The notes beneath the pieces are model-generated. The model was not told the DNA's origin and did no database searches. It saw only the letters and a program-made list of their open reading frames with translations. A DNA stretch of 64,000 nt from NCBI GenBank assembly GCA_905250025.1, contig CAJNOJ010000197.1:81824-145823 (forward strand). The letters run 5' to 3'. Below, piece by piece: positions 44,778-53,970 of the stretch. This stretch comes from Adineta ricciae. Taxonomy: Eukaryota > Rotifera > Eurotatoria > Adinetida > Adinetidae. The stretch's first letter is position 1. Every line of letters starts with the position of its first letter. Both the position numbers and the translations under genes were made by a program.

Positions 44778-45363
44778 TTTCGACTTTATTCTTTATGGGA
44801 AAAAGAACAAAATGAATAGAATATCGATAGACATGCATTCTTTTGTTCAAGGATTATCTTCATATCTGAGACGATTGATATTTTGTCGCATTGAAGAACG
44901 TTGCACATCAATAGAATAACAAAAATAAGTGGCAAGGACACATTCTTTTGAGAGATTGGTTTCATATTGAATTGAATTGAATTCGATTCGATTGTTTTGT
45001 TGTTCACACAGAGAATATTTCAGCAAGTCTAACTGAAAAAAAAACTTGAGAGTAAAGGAAAAAATTTAATTAAGAACAACGTGTTTGAATGAGTCAATGA
45101 TGATATCAAGGTATACTTTTGTTTTCATAATCAGGGCCTTGGGACGTTGAAAGAAAAGAAAAGAAAAGAAGAGATTATTTCACAAAGCCGCATCATATCT
45201 TTTCGTTACTCTATGGATTTTGTTGAACATTTTCCAGCTTCTTCAAAAGCCTTTCGATTAACAATACTGGTTGAATTGACTAAGTGATTTTATTTGAAGA
45301 TGAACAGACAGAAGAAAAAAAAATTCGATGTGTAAAATGTTCATTAAGAAATCGAATATCGTT
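44778..45363. other. 5' flank of the NHL gene; weak signal-peptide frame
   Basis: A minus frame from 44965 to 44786 starts with a hydrophobic leader (PLIFVILLMCNVLQC) and could encode a 59-residue secreted peptide. It ends only 9 nt before the NHL gene ATG, so it would overlap that gene's promoter or 5' UTR. Not called as a gene. Confidence 0.35.
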
Positions 45364-45525
45364 TTACAAAGTGTGTAAAAACTTGAGCATTGTTTGATAT
45401 GCATCACCAATAGTTAAAACAATTTCGAGAATGAGTTTCAACACTCGAATATGAATCTTCACAAAAATCTTTCGTTGTTGTCGTCGTGCTAATCGTATTT
45501 GACATGTTTGACTTTCTTTCTTCAT
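45364..45525 (-). CDS. possible 53-residue basic/hydrophobic microprotein
   Basis: The ATG at 45525 opens a 53-codon frame. It starts MKKESQTCQIRLARRQQRK and continues with an amphipathic, hydrophobic half (VLKLILEIVLTIGDAY) that could be one membrane helix. It reads more like protein than the overlapping 83-codon minus frame in another register (45404-45655). There is no homologue, splice structure or strong promoter, so this is tentative. Confidence 0.3.
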   Translation of the reverse strand: MKKESQTCQIRLARRQQRKIFVKIHIRVLKLILEIVLTIGDAYQTMLKFLHTL

Positions 45526-46517
45526 GGCGAAGATGTTTAAAGAAGACCGTTGACGATTTCAAAGAGAAAACCTTATCCACAAATGACTTCAACCTCTTTT
45601 TCTCCTTAATTAAAAAACATTTTACTATGCTCGAGTTTCTTTTGGCAAAAAGCATTTAGTTCTACTTCGATTCACACGCCGTTTTTTTTTCCTTGTAAAA
45701 ACTTCGACAATTATAAGTTCAGAGAGATGAACTCAACATCGACTCAATAACGAAGGTGCAAATCTCATGAGAGAGACGCGTCTAAATTAAGGATTGACGT
45801 CATCGAGCAAACCTTGAACTGTGAATAAGCGAAAGAATCATTCCGGATATTGTTCATTTTCAATATCTCGTTTGCGTGAAGATTTGCTTTGTCGATATTC
45901 AACCTGGAATAAAATAAATAAATCTTTCATGTCTCAACTGTTCTCTTCTATATTTGATTTTTAATAACAAGACAAATCTTTCCAAGCAGATTCACATTGG
46001 TGGTGGAGGTAAAATTTGGAAGATTTCTTTTTGCCCCGCGAATGCGACATCTGTTTCTTGAACATTTTTGTGTCCTGGCTGAAGATTATTACCAGACGAG
46101 AGGATTAGAAGAAACATGACTCTTTTGTTGAAACAAGAAAAATGATTATGAATAATTAATAAAACTCATCATGTAACAGGAATTTGATTAGTGTCTTTTG
46201 CTTCTTCACCATAACGTTATTGATCAACCGGTTGATGTGAGTATGAAGTTTTTTAATTGCTCAGTGCTCGCTGGATTTGATCAATGAAACGTCGTGATTT
46301 TATATTTGTTGAAAGGATATTTTTAGAATACGCTTGTAGAAATTCTCTTATTTGCAATTTTATTAATTAACATTCTCATTGTGATGAGCTTTTACCTTCT
46401 GGTATTCATCAAATGAATTAAAAATACTTTACAGAAGAAAAAGAAAAGAGTTTTTCTCATATTGACAAAGTTCAAATATTGTTTATTTGAAGATCTTGTC
46501 AACAAAAACATTTTGCA
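45526..46517. other. intergenic with unresolved coding-like pieces
   Basis: On the minus strand near 46066-45970 a frame begins MFKKQMSHSRGKKKSSKFYL and includes CESAWKD. A 21-codon exon-like piece (VEYRQSKSSRKRDIENEQYP, stop) follows a good TTATTCCAG acceptor at about 45904. I could not join them with a GT donor in phase, so I do not call a gene. The SK channel promoter lies at the right end. Confidence 0.35.
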
Positions 46518-48204
46518 ATGAATTTTCCGTTGTTTACTTCGCTTTCATCTGAAACTCACAGTGCGATTTCATCTGTCATGACAAATATGATTTGTATGCC
46601 AAATTCTCCATCAGTCGGATCTGTTATTCCATTGTTAAAACCATTCGATGAAGATGAACATCAATTCGTTAGTACAAAAAGACGAGCATCACCAAAAACG
46701 ATCCTTATGGCAGAAATAAGTCGAAGATTAATGAGAAGAAAACTTTTATACAATCGACTGTAATACAAATATCATCTTGATTCTATTTCAAACACTCTTT
46801 TGATGTTCTAGACACGTTATCAGTATAATCATGTGTAGTCTTGGTCTTCTCGGTGTACTTTTAATGATAATTAATAATGAAATTATTTTTTCGAATCTCT
46901 TTCCTCGAAGTATTTATATCTGTTGGTTTATTAAATTATTTATCACAATTACAACTTTGATTCTCATTGGATTTATCTTTTATTATCGTCGTTTAGATTT
47001 AGATTTGTATGCAATTAATAATTCGTTTAAACATTGGCGAATTGGATTGAACACGTCGAAAATACTTTTAACTTTTATCGAAGTTTTTGTTTGTTTAATT
47101 CATCCAGTTCCATTGCCAATACCTTTCTTATCGAAAATTCCATATGAAAATTCGACAATCTACAATTCAACTTCACCCGATTATATAACTTTGGATGTTG
47201 CACTTGGTTTACCAAGTATGTTGAACTTTTTTTGTGATAGAAAATAAAATACTTTTTCGTTGATTTTTCAGTGTTCGGTCGTTTGTATTTATTGTGTCGT
47301 TTTATGATGTTTAATTCTCATTTAGTTCGTGATGCATTTTCTCAATCATTAGGTTCACTTAATCAAGTATCAGTGAATTTTTATTTTCTTATCAAAACTT
47401 ATCTTCAACAATGGCCAGCACGATGTTTGTGTGTTTTTTGTATTTTACTCTTTTTGATTAGCAGTTGGTCTCTACGAGCATGTAATTATAAATCAACTAT
47501 TGTGCATATTTCAATGCTCGATGCTATGTGGTTATTTATTGTAACATTCACAACAGTTGGTAATGTGTCGAGATTTTAGTTAAGAAAAAGTTTTTTTTAA
47601 TTAAGAGAAAATTTTCTTTTAGGTTATGGAGATGTGACACCGACGACGTATTGTGGACGAAGTAAGATGAAATTATAGTTGATCGAATGAATTCTATGTT
47701 ATGTGAATAGGTGTAGCAGCGATAACTGCGATGATTGGTGTGTTATCTACTGCTTTGTTAATATCTGTTCTTGCTCGGAAACTTGAATTGAGTCGTGCAG
47801 AGAAATATGTTCATAATTTTGTTTTAAATATGAAATTGGTGAAAGATCGAAAACATCAAGCATCGAATGTGATTAAATTTGTTTTGAAACTTTGGATTTT
47901 ACGACGCAAAAATCAAGCTTCATCCAATGAATTTCTCAAAGCACAAAGAGGTTTAGTTCGTTCGATGCATTTCAATCAACAAATTAAACAAGAACAAAAG
48001 AAATTAGTTGACAATTGTGTTGGAATGCCGGAATTAATCATTATGCAACGAGATACAAATGATAAAACATGTGAAAATACTGCGACATTAATCATTACCA
48101 AGGAAAAAATCGAGAAAATTGAAGAAAAACTTTGTCAAATCGATCAAACGATGATTGATATACAAAATTCGCTTCGAATCTTAGCAAATCAATTAGCAAA
48201 ATAA
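46518..48204 (+). CDS. KCNN: small-conductance Ca2+-activated K+ channel (SK/KCNN)
   Basis: Five exons: 46518-46759, 46812-47215, 47272-47559, 47623-47661 and 47711-48204. The introns are 49-63 nt, and the product is 488 residues. The order of features is that of SK channels: a cytosolic N-terminus; S1 (HVISIIMCSLGLLGVLLMII); S2-S4 with HWRIGL and CLIHPVP; the MFGRLYLLCRFMMFNS segment; S5; and the pore with the selectivity filter TTVGYGDVTP (GYG at 312-314). S6 follows, then ARKLELSRAEKYVHNFVLN, the start of the calmodulin-binding domain that senses calcium. A C-terminal coiled coil follows (KEKIEKIEEKLCQIDQTMID). As in the family, S4 has few charges. The N-terminus is short (about 80 residues before S1). 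The channel would produce afterhyperpolarisation in excitable cells. Confidence 0.95.
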
Positions 48205-48425
48205 CCTTTTTTTTAGAACATTTGTTTTCAGTGAATAAAACATTCAGGTTGAAAGATTTCACATTTCATTTTTTAATCAATGAGAAAAACAAGTCGACTC
48301 AGATCAGCAAAGTTTCTCAATCTTTGTTATTTCTTTCCAATGAAAAGATATCTCGGTCGAATTCGAAAAGTTTTGTCATAGATCTTTTGTATAGTGCATT
48401 TAACTGCCAAGTTTTACCGAATTTT
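48205..48425. other. convergent 3' flanks
   Basis: A 221-nt gap between the stops of the SK channel and the minus-strand GPCR. No gene seen. Confidence 0.6.
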
Positions 48426-49349
48426 TTATTTCGGAATTGGAATATTTAGTGGAGAAACTCGATTGGTTTGCTGGTGAAAAGAAAAGATGTCCATAAATTT
48501 TTTATGAATATCAGGTAAAGAGAAAGTTGAAACGAGAGGAAGGAGAAGTGTGATGAGATATGATAAGTATAAACTTGCGGAATAAAATTCTGCTCCGATT
48601 GAAGAAGATAAACCAGATGAGTAAAAACAAAGTAAAATCATCGGAGGAAAAAGAAGAACGAGATAAATTGAAGAGATCGACAATAATTGAAATATCATCT
48701 TTCGATACTTTTTCCATCGAAATCGTTGATTGATTCGAAATTTTTGAAACCAAACACGAATTATCAACAAAAGACTAAAGAAAATCAGACTAAATATCGG
48801 TAAAATGCTGTTGATAATTCCATCCCACAAGGCAGTGGAACCATTTTCATATGCACAATTGGTGATTCCACATCGAGTCTTAAGATTTGTAATTGATAAT
48901 GAACAAGGCAACATGAAAAATATGATGAAATAATAAATAAATGGATAAAGACAAAAGAAAAGCATCGGAAAATAATGAAAACAAAGTTTTTTCATTTTCG
49001 TTGAATAAATATTTTGATGAAAAATCAACAAATGTCTTTCGATTGATGTCCACGCGACGAGATATGAAATTGAAACAAAAACAGCGAAATCAATATAAAC
49101 CCAGAGAAAACAAAAGAAATGAGAAGTCGAAATTGTTGTTCCTCGTCGATAGAAGTCAATTAACCAAATGATATCCGTTAAATTATATAATAAACAAAGA
49201 ATTAAAATCAAAATCAGAACATGATTACTTAGAGTTTTACGAAATATTCGATCAGTTAAATAAGAATACAATGTAAATAATGAACAAAACAATGAAGGAA
49301 TAAGAAATATTAAATAGAACCAAAAACGAATCAACGGAATGATTGTCAT
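48426..49349 (-). CDS. rhodopsin-like GPCR, ERH variant
   Basis: A single-exon 307-residue seven-span protein. TM1 contains IPSLFCSLFTLYSYL, TM2 HVLILILILCLLYNLTD, and TM3 ends SIERHLLIF, so the DRY motif is ERH. TM5 has ILPIFSLIFFSLLLIIRVW, TM6 SISSIYLVLLFPPMILLCFYSSG, TM7 SLYLSYLITLLLPLVSTFSLPDIHKKF. Cys residues at the end of TM2/ECL1 (FFCFLW) and in ECL2 (TRCGITNC) can form the class A disulfide. The N-terminus is very short and the C-tail is about 25 residues. This type, with an intact single exon, is common in bdelloids. Ligand unknown. Confidence 0.8.
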   Translation of the reverse strand: MTIIPLIRFWFYLIFLIPSLFCSLFTLYSYLTDRIFRKTLSNHVLILILILCLLYNLTDIIWLIDFYRRGTTISTSHFFCFLWVYIDFAVFVSISYLVAWTSIERHLLIFHQNIYSTKMKKLCFHYFPMLFFCLYPFIYYFIIFFMLPCSLSITNLKTRCGITNCAYENGSTALWDGIINSILPIFSLIFFSLLLIIRVWFQKFRINQRFRWKKYRKMIFQLLSISSIYLVLLFPPMILLCFYSSGLSSSIGAEFYSASLYLSYLITLLLPLVSTFSLPDIHKKFMDIFSFHQQTNRVSPLNIPIPK

Positions 49350-50102
49350 CGAAAATATTACCTTTCCAGCGATATCACCCTAAGTTAGAAACGTTTGTGT
49401 GATGTTTTCAATGAAAATGAATCTGAAAAGTATATCCGTAAGGAAACACTTTATCTTTTTCTAATGAAAATGTCATGACATTAATAACCGATGAAATGAC
49501 AAACTTACGACGTAATAAAACTATGTCAAAAGCTTTTCCAAGGTATATAAAAAATAGAGTAGACACATTAAAAGCATTTTTCATTGTAAAGTCAAAGTAC
49601 AAACGGTAGATTCTGATAGATATTTATACCACCACGGAGGTTGATCCAGAAAAATGATGACGTTAATGGTAAATAATGCGGATTTGAAAGCTTTTTGTAC
49701 AGAGTAAAACTCTTGGTTTAACGAACGTTTTTCGCGTGAGTTTTCTTCAATTGGATCTTGAAACAGTAATGAAAACATATGTGTGAAACGTAAGAAATTA
49801 TCGTAAATATGGTTTCTATCGCCTATAACACGAGAAGAATGTCTGAGATAGAATCAGAGTCGTCGAAGAGCTGATTAATTGAAGAATTTTATTAATTAAG
49901 GAATAAGAAATATCAAAGAGACCTCTGTAATCAGAAGATCTTTCCAGAACGTGATGTTCAAATGTCTCTTTGCATCCGAAATTGCGAAGTTTTGTTTATC
50001 AATCGATTTCTCGACGTCTGTAGAGATAATTTTTGTCTTTGAAATATTTTATTTGCCGAACTGATGGATACACAACGAACAAACATCGAAATAGAAATCG
50101 AG
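49350..50102. other. intergenic with a channel-like relic
   Basis: Apart from the fragment at 49430-49870 I see no coding signal. Confidence 0.45.
49430..49870 (-). pseudogene. fragment resembling S1-S2 of a voltage-gated-type cation channel
   Basis: A minus frame reads SREKRSLNQEFYSVQKAFKS, then ALFTINVIIFLDQPPWW. A second frame, offset by one, reads STLFFIYLGKAFDIVLLRR. The combination (basic helix, S1 ending in a PP motif, S2 with a charged end) recalls two-pore (TPC) or related channels, but only about 100 residues are present. It has no S4 and no pore. It may be a decayed duplicate or an isolated exon pair. The assignment is weak. Confidence 0.25.
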
Positions 50103-51044
50103 TTATTTTCTTAATATAAATTTGTAAAGTTTCTTAAACGATTCTCTCACGTCATGTCGAAAGGATTTGGAAACGACGAAATAAATATAAAATGGTGCTG
50201 ATGTGTTCAAATAAATAAGAAATAATGATAAAAATGAAATAAAATTTTCAATTTGACTTCTTTGAGGAGACTTTTGAATATTCATCGAATTTGTCAAAGA
50301 GATTTCCAAAAGGATAATTGGATAAAGACTCATCGTTACAACATAAACTGACACTTCTGACAGCAACATTTTCAATAAACTTCGATCTTTTTGTTGAATT
50401 GCATTTCCTTGATGATTTGTAATTGTTGTTCCAGATGGTTGAATTCGTGTTCGCATCTGACTCACATTTCGAAAGGATAAATATCCAAAAATAACCATCA
50501 AGATCGGAGGAAGAAAACCAACAAATATGAGAGTATAAACGCTATTCAATATGTAATAAAGACCAAAGTAACCGCAACGACCATTTTGAATTGTCGTCAT
50601 AATGAAGATATGAATGGGAAAAACATGCCAAAAGATGATTGAAATCACGATGAGAATTCGAGTTTTGTTTATGTGACTGAAATTTCGGATCGTTGCATTT
50701 CGATGTGTCAAAAGGAAACGATCAACACACGCGAGAATAACAAAATATCTCGATACTTGTCCCCAAACATGAAAAAAGAAGAAACGTGATTTACAAACAT
50801 AGAGAGATGAACTTGATGGATCAAAATTATCCAAAACATATAATCCATACGGAATACTAACAGATAAATAAATAATATTAAACAATGCTGCGCATAATAA
50901 ATAAAGTGCACAACCATTTTTATGATGATGACTGAATAAATACACAACACCGATATTACCAACAAAACCAAATATTAAGACAACTAATGTTCCATAACGT
51001 ATTAAATTCGTTTGAATTAACGAGAGAATCGGGATAGATGACAT
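50103..51044 (-). CDS. rhodopsin-like GPCR, DRF variant
   Basis: A single-exon 313-residue receptor. TM1 has VVLIFGFVGNIGVVYLF (conserved GN), TM2 LYLLCAALFNIIYLSVSIPYG (the usual LAxxD becomes AALFN). The ECL1 Cys lies in LYVCKSRFF. TM3 ends ACVDRFLLTHRNA (DRF for DRY). The ECL2 Cys is in NGRCGYF, TM5 has VGFLPPILMVIFGYLSFRN, and TM6 has VSVYVVTMSLYPIILLE. TM7 ends NTSAPFYIYFVVSKSFRHDV, with FYIYF at the NPxxY position. The C-tail is short and basic. It differs clearly from the neighbour at 48.4 kb, so the two are not a recent duplication. Ligand unknown. Confidence 0.85.
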   Translation of the reverse strand: MSSIPILSLIQTNLIRYGTLVVLIFGFVGNIGVVYLFSHHHKNGCALYLLCAALFNIIYLSVSIPYGLYVLDNFDPSSSSLYVCKSRFFFFHVWGQVSRYFVILACVDRFLLTHRNATIRNFSHINKTRILIVISIIFWHVFPIHIFIMTTIQNGRCGYFGLYYILNSVYTLIFVGFLPPILMVIFGYLSFRNVSQMRTRIQPSGTTITNHQGNAIQQKDRSLLKMLLSEVSVYVVTMSLYPIILLEISLTNSMNIQKSPQRSQIENFISFLSLFLIYLNTSAPFYIYFVVSKSFRHDVRESFKKLYKFILRK

Positions 51045-51882
51045 TTGGTTTGAATAGATAAGGATGAACTTCAGAATCGCAAGTTGGTTTTGTTTTTTAT
51101 AAGGACAAAAACAGCGAAGAGGATGTCTGTAGACTCAGCTAGTAAAAGGAATGAACGATGAATGAATTCTGTCAATGTATTTTTAACAGAAAGAGAAGTA
51201 CGGAAATGAACCAAATAGTAAAGTTGGTTTTAATTAAAGATAAGATGTTTCTATTTTACAAGTTTCTTTCATATTTAATTATTACACGCTGATTTTCTTT
51301 GAAAAGAATATCTAATTAATGAAGAAAATCACGTTCGGAGAAGGTAAGGAAGTCTATGGCACTTATTAATCTTTCCAATGATGATTAAAGATCAATGTGA
51401 AAAAGAAAACAGATAATTAAATATTACCGAGGAAATAATCGATCATCTTTATTCTTTTCACAAAGATTTGGTTCTTATTACGATGTTTCGGTTAAGTAGT
51501 ACACGAACTCAAAATTCCTCCAGGCATTATTATTACTTTATACAAACAATCAGTTCGAAAAGATCACAACGGATGCAAAAATATGAATTCTATGCTTATC
51601 TACACAAACAAAATACTATCTGGTGGAAAAGTTTTCTCTGTGAACATCCGTCCGGTTAATACAAATCACTTTTCTTGAAAAAAACATCATTGAATAACAA
51701 GGTCGCATGTAATTTCATTCTCTGTACAAAACCAATAACTCTCTTAAATATATAGTAAGAGATATTTTGTTCAGCGTCATCTGTGTATAACTGAATTTAG
51801 TTTCTTGATTAAAGAATAAGCGAGTTTATTGAAGAAAGAAAAAAACCAGTGTATTTCTATTTTTGAAATCAAATCGAAAGAT
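51045..51882. other. intergenic; right end is in the duplicated block
   Basis: 5' flank of the DRF GPCR, then the 3' UTR of cysteine-rich peptide copy A. The 63-codon plus frame at 51468 is not supported. Confidence 0.6.
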
Positions 51883-52179
51883 TTATTTTCGACATCGTTT
51901 CCCTTCTTTACACGATGTACAAACACCACCAAAGAAACATTTGTTTCCAACAGTTGCACAAGGTAATCCCGAACATGAAGGTAAAATTGAACAATCACAT
52001 TTATGATTTGTACATATTCCACCATTTAAACATCGATTTCCATTGGTCAAACACGGAAGATTACATGTTGAAAGAAAACGTTTTTCACGATGATCCATCG
52101 ACGTTGATTTCTCATCACATCGAATCATTGTTGAACAAAATATAAGAAAGACGAAGAAGAGGATGAGTTGTTTGAGCAT
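51883..52179 (-). CDS. secreted 12-cysteine peptide precursor, copy A
   Basis: A 98-residue prepropeptide. The signal peptide covers about residues 1-20 (LILFFVFLIFCSTMIR). A short acidic/polar propeptide ends in the dibasic site REKR (31-34). The mature part covers 35-98. The twelve Cys of the mature part form two related six-Cys modules: C39-x3-C-x6-C-x5-C-x4-C-x-C, then C69-x4-C-x6-C-x5-C-x2-C-x5-C. Each module contains GNxC followed by GGxC. The C-terminus is basic (KEGKRCRK). Such a layout fits disulfide-rich defence peptides, protease inhibitors or signalling peptides; no family is recognised. A TATA box lies 34 nt upstream. The near-identical copy B lies 3.9 kb away. Confidence 0.85.
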   Translation of the reverse strand: MLKQLILFFVFLIFCSTMIRCDEKSTSMDHREKRFLSTCNLPCLTNGNRCLNGGICTNHKCDCSILPSCSGLPCATVGNKCFFGGVCTSCKEGKRCRK

Positions 52180-53970
52180 TGTTTTGTTAATCGAATAAAA
52201 TTGGAGGTTGTGTATTTATAGTGTGTGATGGGATGATCGAAGTATCGATATATCATGAAGAAGATTCAACTGAGTGGTTTTAGTCGGAAGAAAAATATCA
52301 GTAGAGAAAATGTGTCATGAATAAGATACGAAAGAGTACAGGTGAGTAAATCATACATCGATGGATAATTTGTTTCAGTTTGAAGATAAAGCTTCAAGAT
52401 CTCCGCATCCTCATATGAACTAAATCTTTATATATCGAAGTATCAAATTATGAATAACTATAAAATTCTTGCACAAATTTACGTTTGAATTCTACTTTTT
52501 GTTTCTTTTGCATTGAAGTGCGATAATCAACGAAGAGTTGACCTTCGAGTGAAATTTTTATTTGAAAATTTTTTGTTTAACAATTAACCGACCAATAAAA
52601 AAGTGCGAGTGAATCTTGTCTATGGGAAAAAGACAAGTCGATGAAATTTTCTCACATATCTCATCTTGTTAATCTCCTGAAGATTCACAAATTTGATATT
52701 GTTAACGTGAACTCTTTCAACATGATGTTAATTTACATTACTTTTGCTGATTTCTTCTCCTGTTTAAATGCGAACAAATCCAAAATGTCCTTTATTATTG
52801 TATTTAATTTTCATCCGAGATCACGAAAATTCTCCAAATCAAGGAAATACGATATCAATAAGGAAAAAAATCGAAGATTAATCTCACATATCGAATATCT
52901 GCACCAGATTTTTCTCAAGAAATGCAATCCATTTGGATGAAATTCACTTTCAAAACGTTGTTATTGTATCTTCTCTTTAAATGAATAAATCTTGTAAATC
53001 TTATGAAAATCAATTCAGATTGTTCGTTGAATTTATTAAACATCAGTACGGAATAAAGAATCTTGAAATAACGAGTTGACATAAAAAATAGACTCGTTTC
53101 ACATTGATTCGTGAAAGTATCTCGAAGGTTTAATAAAAGTTTCTTCATGACTTTACAACTGAGAGAATAATCGTTGTTTAAAGATATGGAAAGTAGAAAA
53201 TACTGAAAATTTAATTAATTATCCAACGGCTTTTTAGAAATGAAAAGAAAAACGAGAGATCATTGTTTAGAATTTACAGATAATCTTCAACAGCAAAGTT
53301 TTATCGATGGTTTCATTAAACAACAATTGATCAAATTCTACATTTGTTTTGTGGAATGTCGGAAAAGTTATTCAAAATGAAATTCTCTGATTAATACCAG
53401 ATCATTTTCTGTAAAATCAACTTAAAAGACAATTTTACACAAAATGGTCGGGTATTATACTGAGAAATACACAAATCGATATAGATTTTACATTCTTTTT
53501 ATTGTAGGAAAAGTTGCACATGTTAAAGAAGATGATGAAAGTCGGATGAAACATCGATTAGTTTTGAAAAAAAATCAAATGTTGCATCCCACTTTTATCG
53601 CCTTTCTCTACATGTTTTACTCGAAAGTTGAACTCAACAATATTCACATTGCTCTATTTTCTCTCTTTCAATAAACTTTTCTACAATTCATGTTATCGTT
53701 AAAACCTCATCTCTTCTTATAAATATGATGTTCTTTTGTAAAGAGGATGAAACAACAAGTGACCAATATCAATGAAGACATTTAAGGTGGCAAAACAATC
53801 GTGAAGAATATCTCTGCAGAAGCACCGATCTCCTCTTCATTAACATTGGTTCAACGAAGATGAAATTTTATTTGTCAAAAGTTATACACACACGTTTTCT
53901 TTTCTGTGACAAAAAAATGTAATTGAGAATAATGAATCTCGTGTAAAAACTATAGTTCGACGATCGAATT
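52180..53970. other. intergenic, no supported gene
   Basis: Peptide A promoter, then about 1.5 kb. Plus frames at 52641-52940 and 53444-53674 (the latter includes a TTATTGTAG acceptor-like site before GKVAHVKEDDESRMKHR) and a minus frame at 52915-53148 look only weakly protein-like. I could not build a gene from them. Confidence 0.45.
52213..52220 (-). promoter_or_regulatory. TATA box of cysteine-rich peptide copy A
   Basis: TATAAATA on the minus strand, 33 nt before the ATG at 52179. Conserved in copy B. Confidence 0.65.

Larger units (their letters stand above)
51792..52370. repeat. segmental duplication, copy A (579 bp)
   Basis: Nearly identical to 55686-56265 in the same orientation. 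The block includes the whole cysteine-rich peptide gene, its TATA box and about 190 bp upstream. Within the CDS there are 3 substitutions in 297 nt; the flanks differ by a few substitutions and a 1-nt indel. Confidence 0.95.

Noticed and set aside
44786-44965. 59-residue secreted peptide upstream of the NHL gene
   Set aside because: The leader looks like a signal peptide but the mature part is not distinctive, and it sits where the NHL gene promoter and 5' UTR must be.
45837-46100. Small gene with a CESAWKD exon and a C-terminal exon at about 45837-45903
   Set aside because: No GT donor in the right phase links the pieces, and the alternatives need introns of about 26 nt.
51777-52145. Overlapping frames on both strands inside the cysteine-rich peptide gene (also at 55683-56039)
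   Set aside because: They are conserved only because the whole block is duplicated. They lack signal peptides, and the Cys-rich frame explains the sequence.
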